A stretch of DNA of 64,000 nt, from NCBI GenBank assembly GCA_039621445.1, contig CP154955.1:28038725-28102724 (forward strand), written 5' to 3'. Position numbers and translations under genes: made by a program. Positions within the stretch are counted from its first letter, which is position 1. Every line of letters starts with the position of its first letter. The notes beneath the pieces are model-generated. The model saw only the letters and a list, made by a program, of their open reading frames with translations, did not search any database and had not been told where the DNA came from. Of this stretch, positions 38,932-48,727 are shown piece by piece. The DNA is from Euglena gracilis (lineage: Eukaryota; Euglenida; Euglenophyceae; Euglenales).

Positions 38932-40560
38932 CTATGGCACAGATGGCCATTTCCTGGGAGTCGGTGGTCTAATCTCCCGAACGTAGTCTCCTTCCGGAGA
39001 TTCCACTATCTCCAGTATCGGAGGTTCGAAATTTACAAGTTGCCTTTCAGGCTCATCAACATCAAAGTCGGGATATTCCCATTTTTGTGTATACCCATCG
39101 GGTAATCGTACTCCAAGCCTGTTGGCTTCTCGATGAAGAAAGTTCTGGAGGTTATACCAGAAGAAAAGTGGCAACATTGCCCGCCAGATCCAAAAATTTA
39201 GGCGGGGGTGGTTGCATTGAACCTGTGGGGGTATCCCCGGATAAACGGCAGGATCTGCCTTGGTGTGCCAACCTGCGACTCGCGCTCGGATGGTGAAGGG
39301 CCTTAAAACTTCTCTTACCCAATCGGTAAATTCCATTTTGTAGGCCTCAGGGGGGTATTCAGGCAACAAAAAGGTAAAATTTGGTCGATTCGGCAGGCTT
39401 TGTGCCGAAAAAAGTGGGTATATCACCCTATCCCAATCGGAATCTTGAAAAATGTATGGCACTTTGGCCTTGCCTGCTGACTCGACTGCGAGTCGGACAG
39501 CTGCGCTGTCAAGATGAAAATCTTTGGCGATTCCACCTGTGCGGTAGCTGTGTACAGCTTTAAACTTCTTGAACTGGTAGAAATTGATTTGGGACTTATA
39601 GTCCTGCTTGAATTTGACCAGATGGTCTTCATTTTCTGGTATGACTCTAGTCATACCGCCAGTGGCAGGTAACCAGAATTCTGCCTGTAGGCAGTTGATG
39701 CAGCGGACAGGTATGTCCTTGTCATAATCGTTTTCCGTCCAGCGGAAATTGTCCATATTGGACCATGTAAGTAGGCAATCTCCACAAACCAATGCTGCGC
39801 AATTGCGCACATAAGCATCATGGTGGAAGCTTATGCTGTCCGGGTTGCTTGTGCAGATATGCACTGCGGGCATGTCGTTTCGTAGCCTATGGCATGCTGT
39901 ACATAACCACAATAGTGGATCATTGTCCTGGAAATCCAGGACGAAATTTCCTCCAAAATATTGGGCTAATACCCTTGGAGATTTAGCATTCCAAAAACGC
40001 CAAGTGTGGCTGGTGGTGAAAATTCTGGGTTGATCCCGGTGGAACAAGGGCTTGATCCACTTGTTCAGCCAGGGGTCACTGCTATTGCGGATCATATTGA
40101 TCCTAGCCTGGCGAGTGTTGAGGGGGTCTACTCTGGACAGTACGTCCTCAGTCCAAAATGGCTCATCGGCCTCGTGAGGGACATTTGACCGAATCGGTCT
40201 GATTGTGGGTTTGCGCTTAGCGCCTTCAGAGGTTGCAGCCACATAGCTGGCCATGGGTATCGTAGGCCTATGGCCTGTGCCAGAGCCATCTCCACCAGAA
40301 GGTGGTGGCTCATCATCCCGCCGCTGTTCAGCGGGCTTGCAGCCTTCGGCTGAAGGTTTAGCCTTAGGCTTCTTATGCCTGCCATATCGGCGTTCTTCCC
40401 GAGGGTCTGACGGAGGCAGTGGTCTTTCCGCCGTTGGCGGTTTCGGGGCTGCCGGTTTGGCAGGAGATGCCGATGCTGCCGATTTGGCAGGAGGTGGTTG
40501 CATTTCCGCCGTTGGCGGTGCCGGTGCAGCTGGTTTAGCTGCTGGGACATCCAACTCCAT
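38932..40560 (-). CDS. Env-position family: three-CxxC protein, 542 residues
   Basis: Residues 1-110 are Ala/Pro/Lys-rich. A conserved region follows with WTEDVLSRVDPLNTR, WRFWNAKSPRVLAQYFGGN, then WLCTACH (about 220), NCAALVCGDCLLTW and VRCINCLQAEFWLP: three CxxC pairs and several His, likely zinc binding. Further conserved: DFHLDSAAVRLAVES and a Trp-rich stretch NFWIWRAMLPLFFWYN near 460, which could be membrane-associated although it is short. The frame upstream of the ATG remains related to the preceding frame (TAGRPTATTP), cut by a TGA at about 40591-40593; the duplicate at 60056-61684 has TCA there. It was probably the C-terminal end of one long polyprotein. I recognise no named family. 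Confidence 0.7.
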   Translation of the reverse strand: MELDVPAAKPAAPAPPTAEMQPPPAKSAASASPAKPAAPKPPTAERPLPPSDPREERRYGRHKKPKAKPSAEGCKPAEQRRDDEPPPSGGDGSGTGHRPTIPMASYVAATSEGAKRKPTIRPIRSNVPHEADEPFWTEDVLSRVDPLNTRQARINMIRNSSDPWLNKWIKPLFHRDQPRIFTTSHTWRFWNAKSPRVLAQYFGGNFVLDFQDNDPLLWLCTACHRLRNDMPAVHICTSNPDSISFHHDAYVRNCAALVCGDCLLTWSNMDNFRWTENDYDKDIPVRCINCLQAEFWLPATGGMTRVIPENEDHLVKFKQDYKSQINFYQFKKFKAVHSYRTGGIAKDFHLDSAAVRLAVESAGKAKVPYIFQDSDWDRVIYPLFSAQSLPNRPNFTFLLPEYPPEAYKMEFTDWVREVLRPFTIRARVAGWHTKADPAVYPGIPPQVQCNHPRLNFWIWRAMLPLFFWYNLQNFLHREANRLGVRLPDGYTQKWEYPDFDVDEPERQLVNFEPPILEIVESPEGDYVREIRPPTPRKWPSVP

Positions 40561-40590
40561 TGGAGTTGTAGCCGTAGGCCGTCCGGCTGT

Positions 40591-41743
40591 TCAGCTGCTA
40601 TCTGCAGCAGTAACCCTTTGGGTTTCGGGAGGGGATGTGGCTGGTGAGCCTCGAGGAGTCAGTACTGCTGATACTGCGGACATCGCCGCGGTCAGACCCT
40701 GTAACACACCACCTAAAACACCTGTAGGTATTGTTGGTGATGCGACAGGTTCTGTCGGGGTTGGTGCCGTGGGCACTGCGGGTAAGGAGAGGGGTGGTAC
40801 CGGAGGTACCGGTGGCCGTTCGGCCTCGGATGTAGGAGATTCCGTCTCTGAGCTGACATCTCCTTCAGGCGGAAGGGGTGTCCTGCAGCCCATTGGGACT
40901 GGAGGAAGGGTTGATGGCTGGGCTCATCAGCACATATGTCTTCCAGGCCTTCCATGCGGTCTTCACCGCCCTCAGCATCACCCTCCTCACTGTCCTCCAC
41001 GTTTCTGGTGAAGCGACAGGGGCTGCTGGCTGTTCCGCTATAGCGGTGGGCACAGTTGTTGTTTGCGCAATCGCGCTGGTGGGGAGTGCCGCAGTAGCGG
41101 GCTGGGGTGAAGAGGTAGCGACAGAAGATTGACTCTCCTGAAATCCCTTAGGGATAAATGGTTCCGCAGTAGCCGATAGGCTGGAACCGAGGTAACGCCG
41201 ACCGCGCCCGAAGACGGGTGGCGGTGTCTCACCAGGAATACCCTGGGGAATAGGTGTTGCCGGTTGCGGCTGTGTTGTGAGTACTGCTGCCGGTTGCGGC
41301 TGTGTTGAGCGTTCCGATTGCGGAACTTCCGAAGCCGGTTGCGGCTTTGGGATAGGTGCCTGTGGCACCTGTCTTTTCCGTAATCGGAAAAGATCCCATG
41401 GTTTCCTTTCATCTCCAACCATCCTGTGGTTGAAGCGTAGGAGGGGTAGGGCCATGCCCAGCTCGTTCCGTCTGCCGCCTTGGGAAAACGGCTGGAACAG
41501 CGCTCTATCGAGCGTATCGCCGAATCGGCGTTTAACATAATCGTCGATGCTTTCCTTCTCGAACCGTGGCCTGATGGGGACATAGTCCGGAGGAATTTCC
41601 CTATCGGGATTGAGATAATAATATATCTCCATGATCTGGCAGGTCCAAGTCCTGAACCAGAATTGCTGCAAATACAGCAGGAGTTGACGGTGGTTGCGTC
41701 GCCCATTCGAGCTTTGGTGAACATCCTTTGGATTTCTACAAAG
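40591..41743 (-). pseudogene. Env-position family: RRNHRQ domain and Pro/Thr-rich tail
   Basis: After the TAG at 41744 the same frame continues LCRNPKDVHQ..RRNHRQLLLYLQQFWFRTW, then IYYYLNPDREIPPDYVPIRP and KRRFGDTLDRALFQPF, as in the diverged copy at 13759-14048. The tail is Pro/Gln/Thr-rich and the frame ends at 40865. One base away the coding sense continues (GCRTPLPPEGDVSSETES... SPATSPPETQ) to the TGA at 40591. Two breaks (one-base shift, TGA) thus separate it from the 542-residue protein. An initiator is not evident; the domain probably belongs to the large polyprotein. Confidence 0.65.
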
Positions 41744-42360
41744 CTACAGGAGCATGATGCGCTTTGGCGCTGACTGCATGATATTGGCCTGTTGGCCTTC
41801 CTCGTCCTGGCATTCGGCCTGTGGTTGAGTACTGCGTACTCCGAATCCCCAAAAGTCCACTGCAAACTTTTCGTGACAGTGGGTGCATCTGACGATATAC
41901 GTCTGGGGGAAGCGGAGGTCAATATCGACCACTTCAAAATGATAGGCATATTGCCAGTGGTAGAAGACTTGCAGATAGCTGCAGAACATGTTCTCTGCCA
42001 ATTTGGCAATATTGTCAGGCAGTGGGTAGATTTCCCACTCCAGGCCTTTTGGGCCTACACTGCGAATGCAGTTGAATAACTGCCGAAGCAAATCTTTACC
42101 TGTATTGTATCGGTCTTCCCGACCACAATCCAGATAAGGATAGCCACAGGAGTTCAGAAACCTGCCGAAATTTTGGGTGGGGTATCCCGCCCAGAACCAA
42201 ACATGACAGAATCCCGGCAGGTTGTCCAGTATCGGACCGAGAATTACGTTGCCCTCATAGGCATACAGGGTTCCATCGTGGTGGAACTCACGATTACGCT
42301 CCAAATAGAGCTGTCTGGTCACAGTCACGACGGGGGATGCAACCAGCATTGGAAGAGAAA
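41744..42360 (-). pseudogene. Env-position family: NLPGF..W domain with CxxC
   Basis: Conserved blocks: HHDGTLYAYEG, LDNLPGFCHVWFWAGYPTQNFG, CIRSVGPKGLEWEIYPLP, FEVVDIDLRFPQTY and CTHCHEKFAVDFWGFGV. All recur in the diverged locus at 14500-15620. It ends at an in-frame TAG (41744-41746) followed by C, and the same frame goes on into the RRNHRQ domain without another stop. Upstream it must be joined by a one-base shift near 42360 to the frame carrying GKGQKGQ..EHIKEIHALAFEVMSS. The GLEWEIYPLP and DFWGFGV cores are the best search seeds. Confidence 0.7.
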
Positions 42361-44757
42361 GTTCGTTTTGGAACTCATGACCTCGAATGCGAGTGCATGG
42401 ATCTCTTTGATGTGCTCGAATAGAGCTTCCATGTCGTCCTCATAGACGTTCCAGAATTGGCCTTTCTGGCCTTTGCCTTGGCCTTTTTGGCCTGCTGTTG
42501 GTGCTCGTTTGGGAGCACTTTTGGCTTTACCCTTGCCCGATCGGGCTTCGCTTCGGGCAATCTCTTCTCTGGCTTGTTTCCAAGCATGAGGATTGAGATT
42601 GGCTGCAAAACGAGGGCCTATAAAGATAGGATTTATATCGCTTGTGCGACCAATCAATTCCTGTGGGGCATAAGCCATTTTGGCCGCTGGGTAAGCTGCA
42701 GGTCGATCCTGCATGTCCGCCAATAGCGGTGGGTTATTGTCCGGGAGGGGTTCGCCTATAGGCGGATCGATGTAAGTGGGGTTGCGTGTACGTTCACGCG
42801 TGTCATCCAGTATTTTCTGGACACGTGCACGCTCAGCAGCTTCGTGCTCGATTTCTGCCCTATGGGCTCTCTGGGCCAGTTCAGCCTGTTCGAGCTGCTG
42901 CTGTGTGCGTTCAGGAACAGGCAGTACCTCGGTGGTGGCCTGTTGGCCTGGAGGTACCGGTGTTTCCTGGGATGCCGGCGTCATTGGCGCTGCTACAGGC
43001 AATGGCGCCGTTGGCGTAGCTGGAGCTGCCGGCGCTGCTGCTTTTGCTGGCACCGACCGGGGGGTTTGCGCCATTGGCGCTGGCTTAGCCGGCGCGGCAT
43101 ACGGTACGGGCACGGGAGGGGGTGCGGCCTGTTGGCCACCCGACTCCCGTCGTTGCTGTGCTGGGGTAGCCTGTCTGGCTGGGGCTGGGGCGGGGGCCGG
43201 GGGTTTCGGTCTCCCCATTGGGGATGAAGATTCTGGCCTGCCCCGTTTACTACCTAGGTCTGCTGGCCTGTACGGCTGTGATGCATATCTGCGTTCTGCA
43301 GACCGTGGGCCCTGAAGCTGCTCCAAGGACTGGTGGTACTGGATGGCCTGCTGAGGTGATGTGAAGCGAGGTGCTGGGAGAGGTTCAGGTGCCGTTGGCA
43401 CATCCTCTTCCACGGCCATTCGGCCTTCGGCCTCCGCTTGCTCCACATCCTCAGCCCAGGATCCAGGTTCCTGAGCCACCAACATATCCCGTTGTACGGG
43501 TAACTGGCTTCCAGCTTCCAGATGGGCTGGATAAGGAAATGGTGGTAGTGCCGTTGACGGTTGCGTCGTTGGCTGATACGCATATTGCGTTGGGGTTTCC
43601 CGATATTCGGGTGGTGGTGGTCTCGGCATACGAGTTGGGGACTGAGCATCGCGAAAAATTCGCGATGGCTGCACCGTTGGTGCTGGGATGTCTCCCATCT
43701 CGCTTTCCTTCACTGGGGGGCTATGCTCCCGCATGTATTCGGTGAATGCACCTGCGTGATGGCGTATCCGCGGGATAGGCGGTACTGGAGTACCCAGTGT
43801 ACGCATGCTGACCTCAGGGGGATATTCCCCGGGCATGAAGTACACTTTTCCTGTCATCAAAGTCTGGCCACATGCGCACCATTGTGCAATAGGCCTATTG
43901 GCCAGGCCCAGTATTTGACGACAGTGGGTATCCCACAGCACCTGTAGAGATGGGTCTACTCTCTCTAGGTTGCTGTCCCGCAAGGCCGTGCGCAGAGTCT
44001 TCTCTGCGAGATTCACCAATTCTGCGGTGAAGGCGGGGTATGGCACGGTTGGTGCTGCCTGTGGCGTCTCATGTGCCACAGGGATCGCGTAAGCGGATAT
44101 ACTACTGCTGCTAGCTGCGGTTTGAGCAGCGGGTTCCCGGACGGGATAAGCAGCAGGTTGGGGCATCGCCTGTACGGCGTGTACTTGATGAGGGGTACCC
44201 TGTACGGGTTGAGATTGGGGTTGGGATTGGGGTTGCTGAGATGTAACATACTGTGGGGTATACAGGATGGGAGGTGAGGGGCCAAGCATGGCGTAATGCG
44301 CCTGCTCCATTGGAGGTGCCTGTCCCTGCCTCGCATACTGTTGTTGTTCCATTGGAACTTGGTGTACCTGCTGGGGTTGTGACTCTTCCACTGGAACCTG
44401 ATATGCTTGTTGAGTCTGTGCCGCATATGCAGCTCCCATTGGGACAGGGGCCGCATAAGCGACAGGTGGCGGTCGCGCCTGAGATGGGGGCGGCATTTGT
44501 GCCTGAGAGGGGGGCGGCATTTGTGTTTGAGAGGGGGCTGGCATATGTGACTGAGAGGGGTACGGCATTTGTGCCTGAACCATGTGAGGGGGGGGTGGCA
44601 TTTGTGCCTGAGCCGCATAAGCAGCTGGAGGGGGTTGATATACCGCATATGCGGGCGCCCCTTGGGCTTGGGGTGCCGCCGCATAGGCGTGTTGGGGGTA
44701 GGGAGGGATGGCATACTGTATAGGGGGCGGACCGGGGCCGCGCCCTGAGTCTTGCAT
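42361..44757 (-). CDS. Env-position family: Pro/Gln/Ala-rich protein with conserved Cys/Gly domain
   Basis: The ATG at 44755-44757 begins MQDSGRGPGPPP. Residues about 1-230 are Pro/Gln/Ala/Tyr-rich with SQ(A/T)QMPPP repeats. A conserved domain follows (about 44045-43680): TLRTALRDS, WDTHCRQILGLANRPI, KVYFMPGEYPPEV, AFTEYMREH and ESEMGDI. Then a long low-complexity linker, a charged helix (AELAQRAHRAEIEHEAAERARVQ) and GKGQKGQ. It is in the same open frame as the chromodomain upstream but sits behind a strong 3' splice-site-like sequence, so it may be made from a spliced RNA. It occupies the position of env in retroviruses, but no signal peptide or fusion motif is visible. Function unknown. Confidence 0.7.
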
Positions 44758-44795
44758 TGGTCCAGGGACCGAAAGCAAAAAGTAGCTTTGATGAG

Positions 44796-44860
44796 CTGTA
44801 GAAAAAGAAGAGAGAAATGAATTGGGTTTGGGAGAAAAACACAGGGAGGGGAGGAAAAGG
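44796..44860 (-). promoter_or_regulatory. Polypyrimidine tract and 3' splice site before the env-position frame
   Basis: On the minus strand a C/T-rich stretch runs into TTTCTCTCTTCTTTTTCTACAG, ending 38 nt before the ATG of MQDSGRG. This is an excellent conventional acceptor and could also serve SL trans-splicing. Confidence 0.7.
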
Positions 44861-44861
44861 C

Positions 44862-45314
44862 CTATAGGCCGATTTAAGAAATTATTCACAGAAATGTCTA
44901 TGTTATTTCTTTTATTCCATAGCTTCCAGTCCTGTTGGACATAACCAATAAAACTGGAGGCTGGCTCCCAGGTGTCCTCCTCTGGCCCATAGCCTTTCCA
45001 CCTAACCTTCCAGTAATGGACTCCTCGATCAATTTTGTGATCGAGAATTTTGTCCACTACAAAATCATCCGTTTCAGGTAACTTGGAACGTGGCTTGAAA
45101 TAAAGGCACGGTAGTGCTTTGCCATTAGGCGGGGAAAGATATGGCTTGAAGTCATCCATATGAACATCCTCGATCCCGTTGGGCAGTGCCACCCTATAGC
45201 GGCCACTGTCACCAACGCGTTCGAGGATTTCACAGGGTCCGAGCCAGAGGGGGTCTAGCTTGGAAGCCTGCATACGGATTCGGCTATTCCGAACCCATAC
45301 GCGATCACCAGTAC
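44862..45314 (-). pseudogene. Chromovirus integrase C-terminus and chromodomain
   Basis: It starts in GDRVWVRNSRIRM at the junction with copy E and continues LDPLWLGPCEILERV..YRVALPNG, the GPY/F-type integrase C-terminal module of Ty3/gypsy elements. The chromodomain is at 45057-44905: FVVDKILDHKIDRGVHYW, VRWKGYGPEEDTWEP, with the aromatic cage positions Y/W/W present. Chromodomains target new copies to methylated histone H3 in related elements. Protease, RT, RNase H and the DDE core are missing to the right because copy E begins here. Confidence 0.9.
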
Positions 45315-45340
45315 ACTTTCTGAGTGTCTATTTTTTTTCG
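45315..45340 (+). other. Complete 26-nt spliced-leader exon at the 5' end of copy E
   Basis: Begins ACTTTCTGAG and ends TTTTTTTTCG, the full Euglena SL exon as remembered. It directly abuts chromovirus integrase codons on the left. Confidence 0.9.
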
Positions 45341-45424
45341 TCTCCACACGTGCTCATGGCCTGAAAGCCCCGAGTGGGGTCCCAAGCTGAATACATCAAG
45401 GTGTGATACTCCGAGAATTTGACG

Positions 45425-46501
45425 ATGGACGAGGGGGAAAAGTACCACGACGTCAAGAGGCGGTCCAAGAACGAAGATGAAGCCTGGGAGGCTGCCCTAC
45501 GACAACGTTACGGCGACCGCTACAAGGACAAGGCCCAGAGACAGGCCATGAGGCAGCAAGCCAAAAAGAGAAGGAGGATGGACATCGAGCAACGCCAACA
45601 CGATCATGATGAGCAGCGGGAGTATCAGCCCCGCAGCAGTGGCAGCAGACGGGAGTTTCAGCCCCGCTGCAGCTCCAGATACAAAGAACCCAAGCAGCAG
45701 GAAGATCAGCCCTGCAGCCCCAGGGAGAGACAGCCCCACAGCAGCTCCAGGGAGAGACAGCCCCACAGCAGCAGAAGGGCCTATGCAGCAGAGCCCAGGC
45801 AGCGGGAGAGGCAGCCCCGCAGCCCCAGGCGTCGGGATTCCCGGCCCCACAAGCATCCCAGAGCTGCAACATCGTCATCATCACATGCAGTCAAGAAACG
45901 GAGAAGATCTCCCAGTACATCCACAACCTCTTCAGGGTGCAGCTCAAGCCCCTCAAGAACCTCATCATCATCGTCAGACCCACCACCTCCCTACCAGCCT
46001 TCAAGACTGCACAAACATCACCGACATCCACCGCCATTGCAGGCACATCAGCTGCACCCGCAACCTTTGCAGACACATCAGCTGCACCCGCTACCTTTGC
46101 AGCAGGTCCAGACCCTGCAGCACAGCCATTGGCCGGCCAATCGCCTGCTTCCACAAGATTCCAATTGGCCACATGGCCAACATCATGTATGGCCTGCACA
46201 GCCCCCAACATTGCAGCCCATCCCTGCAGCTCCCCCCTTCATCCCTGAGCTGCCCAGTATTCAGGAGCTGCAACGGCTGCTAAGCCTGCGGGAACACCTA
46301 CGATCGGCTGGGTTTTTGCATTCAGTGCATGCCTTGGATGCGGGCCCCCCCCCACCACCGTCTTCCAGCCTGCCCCCTTCAGCTGATGAGGACTCCCCCC
46401 CACCCTATGATTACATTGAAATGGGGGACGCCCCCCCATCGTCCGCCAGTTTGCCCAAATCTGTGGGTGAGGAACCCCCCCCCGCCTCAGAACCACACTG
46501 A
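45425..46501 (+). CDS. Copy E ORF1: basic RS-rich protein with PPxY motifs
   Basis: The ATG at 45425 starts MDEGEKYHDVKRR. The first 110 codons are Arg/Lys/Gln/Ser-rich with KKRRRM and repeated (E/Q)RQPHSS units, nuclear-localisation and RNA-binding in character. The middle is Ser/His/Pro-rich. The end carries PPPPYQP and SPPPYDY; a third, EDPPPPYDH, lies just past the stop in another frame, so the original ORF was longer. PPxY motifs bind WW domains of HECT ligases and act as late domains in retroviral Gag. The frame stops at 46499-46501. It shares no sequence with the leaders of copies B and D except the position before a 2A. Confidence 0.6.
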   Translation: MDEGEKYHDVKRRSKNEDEAWEAALRQRYGDRYKDKAQRQAMRQQAKKRRRMDIEQRQHDHDEQREYQPRSSGSRREFQPRCSSRYKEPKQQEDQPCSPRERQPHSSSRERQPHSSRRAYAAEPRQRERQPRSPRRRDSRPHKHPRAATSSSSHAVKKRRRSPSTSTTSSGCSSSPSRTSSSSSDPPPPYQPSRLHKHHRHPPPLQAHQLHPQPLQTHQLHPLPLQQVQTLQHSHWPANRLLPQDSNWPHGQHHVWPAQPPTLQPIPAAPPFIPELPSIQELQRLLSLREHLRSAGFLHSVHALDAGPPPPPSSSLPPSADEDSPPPYDYIEMGDAPPSSASLPKSVGEEPPPASEPH

Positions 46502-47760
46502 CCTGCGATCCCTGCCGGGGGCGGCTGAGGACCCACCCCCACCTTATGACCACACCCACCCCGAGTGCTTACAAGAAGCTTTCTCCAGCACAGTTGGAGA
46601 CTCACTGCTCTCCATTCGCCTGCCCAAAGGCAGCTGCCCCCCCCCCCCCCGTTGCTTGGTCCCCTGGGGGAAAAGCCGACGCCCACAGACCGAGTACAGT
46701 TGAGCTCGCCAGCCGGACGCTGCAGCCCAGAGCACGACAGCACACCTCAGGCAGAGGGGGGGCCGGTAACGGAAGGGTGGAATTTCGCCCCGCCCTACCG
46801 CATCTTTCGGGATCCCTCTCGGGGGCCGCCCCATTGCTGGGACGGCTCCCAATGGAGCATGGCCGGGGCTATGGAAGGGGGGTGGGTTCTGGAAGCCGCC
46901 GATGCCTGGCTGGGCGTAGTACCACACCCTCCCCCCACGCCCGTGGAGGGTTCGGCTGGCCAAGTTGCCCCCAGATAGCACTCACCGCGGGCTGAATTCC
47001 TGGCGAAGCGACGAGCCCGCACCGTACCTGGGGGGGGAAACTTTCCCCGAAATCCTGGCCCGCCGCCTACGGGAGGTCCTAGCCGGGTGGGAGAGCAGGG
47101 GGCGCGGCCTGGACCTGCAGCGCGGCGCAGGCCTGCGGGCCCCAACGACCCTCCCAATGCAGACAGAAGCACCGCCGCCCCCGAAACCACCGACAAAGAG
47201 GGAGATCATCCGTCTCGCTCAAGCCCTTCATGGGCAGCGCCCGTGGCACCTGCAGGAGGAAGGCCTGCAGTGGTCGCCACCCATTCACCGAGGACCGCGC
47301 CACATCTCCCCGCCGCGGCCGCGGATCGGCCCAAAGATCCGCATCACGCCACACGCACCCGTGGTGTGTGCCAAGGCATGGGCGCCGGAGGCAGACCTCC
47401 CACCACGGTGGCTACACAAGGTCTGTCGTCTCCGCTGCCTGTGGAGAGACGTAGAGGTCCTGTACAATCGCCAGAATCGCCAGAATCGCCAGAACCCTTC
47501 ACGGCCGCAGGCCGAAACCACGCGACTCGAATACTCCCTTTCTGCCGTGCCACCCCCACCCCACGAGCGCCGCCTATGGCGGGCCGGAAACACCCCTCCG
47601 ATGGTCAGGGGGGCCAAGACTGGAAGAGGCCTACAACTGTTGTCATGTGGTGACATCGAAGCAAACCCCGGTCCCGTACCAGGCCCCCGATACCTCCCGG
47701 GGCCCGACCAAGGTGACCTTTGGGACGTCCTGCGACGCCAGCGGCTGGAGGACCTCTTCC
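46502..47760 (+). pseudogene. Copy E: coding sequence up to and beyond the 2A, in shifted frames
   Basis: Coding character continues in different frames: AEDPPPPYDHTHPECLQEAF, then FAPPYRIFRDPSRGPPHCWDG..GGWVLEAADAWLG (to 46978), then from 46965 WRSDEPAPYLGGETFPEILARRLREVL, KREIIRLAQALHGQRP and finally LLSCGDIEANPGP followed by YLPGPDQGDLWDVLRRQRLEDLFL. At least two single-base shifts are needed. After about 47760 the frame runs through a microsatellite. Confidence 0.55.
47640..47675 (+). other. 2A ribosome-skipping motif (copy E)
   Basis: LSCGDIEANPGP, preceded by KTGRGLQL. Confidence 0.9.
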
Positions 47761-47764
47761 TTGT

Positions 47765-47945
47765 GCGGGCAAGCGCGATATGCGCGGGATGCGCAATATG
47801 CGCGGGATTCGCACTATGTGCTGCAAGCGCGATATGTGCGGGATTCGCACTATGTGCGGCAAGCGCGATATGCGCGGGATTCGCACTATGTGCGGCAAGC
47901 GCGATATGCGCGGGGGTGTTGGAAAGCGCCATAGGCGCATAGGGA
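47765..47945. repeat. GCGATATGCGCGGGATTCGC tandem repeat
   Basis: About 36-bp units with GCGATATGCG and CACTATGTGCGGC motifs. A related GC-rich array lies at 52590-52760. Confidence 0.9.
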
Positions 47946-48727
47946 GCGCTATGCGCAAATCCGAAGACGGAGGCTATGCCTTTGCACTGTAGTGCTTGAT
48001 TCACTTTCGCGAATTGCGAAAAACTGCCAAGTGGATTTGTGAGCTGTGAATAATTACCAAGTGTACTGATGGGTGTATCACCCATGGTACCAAGGCTGTG
48101 TACCTTTTGGTTATCTATTAAATCCGTACCAAGTGTGAAGGTACCACTATCAAATGAAGGAGGGGAAAAATTCCCAGTTGCGGGATCCAATCGGATTAGT
48201 TTGGAAGTTTCAACTACACATCCACAATCAAAATCATGGTAAGCGGAAATCCTCCGACAGTGAGTGCATTGGTAGGAGGGTTGGTGCATGTGGTGCGCGT
48301 TTGTGTGGGTGTCAGTGCATAAGTTGGTGTCGGTTGGGGTAGCTGCTGGGGGGTGTACAGGGGTGTCTGAAATCGACACACCTGGTGGAAAACGAAAAAG
48401 TTGTGCAGCTAGGCGGCTACTCGACACCGTTATAACTTCAGGCCTTTGGGCTTTCGCCTGGGAACCCAGCGAAACGTGCGGGGTTAAGCTACTGGCTTTC
48501 CCTACCGCATGGGAAACGAGCGGTAAAAGTGCGGTGGGTAGGGGGGCAGCTTTCTCTTTACCCCTAGGATAGGAAACGGTGTTTTCGGTTGTGGAAAAGG
48601 TTGTGGAAATGCGGGGGGACATCCTGGGGGATGTCACGGGGAACAAGTTCGGGGGTGTGGTGTGTGTGCGGGGGGTAGTGCGCAAACCGTGCGAAGGACA
48701 ATCCACCACCAATCGGTGTTGCCGGAG
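47946..48727 (-). pseudogene. Cys-motif gene fragment (gag-like?), paralogue 1
   Basis: An open minus-strand frame from about 48712 contains FPVTSPRMSPRIS, then GSQAKAQRPEVITVSSSRLAAQLFRFP, DTPVHPPAATP and a CTHCRRISAYHDFDCGC cluster. The paralogue at 52840-53480 shares the first blocks (SSSRPAAFDFSF, DNPVHPQQLQ). Conservation at the protein level suggests real coding sequence. The frame leads into the microsatellite at its 3' end in both copies. A Gag or nucleocapsid nature is a guess based on the CxxC/H cluster. Confidence 0.45.

Larger units (their letters stand above)
45315..47760 (+). mobile_element. Copy E: 5' part of a third SL-headed 2A retroelement
   Basis: SL exon, mini-uORF (ATGGCCTGA at 45356) with GAAAGCCCC..GGGG hairpin, an RS/PPxY-rich ORF, more coding sequence in shifting frames, and a 2A motif at 47640-47675. 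It then breaks off in a microsatellite; the RT part is absent. It is inserted in the chromovirus integrase. Confidence 0.8.

Noticed and set aside
40253-41011. Gly/Ala-rich plus-strand frame
   Set aside because: Antisense to the conserved minus-strand genes; its composition follows from the complementary Pro/Ala codons.
44253-44723. Plus-strand frame with VPERGAAFV repeats
   Set aside because: Antisense of the SQAQMPPP repeats in the minus-strand protein.
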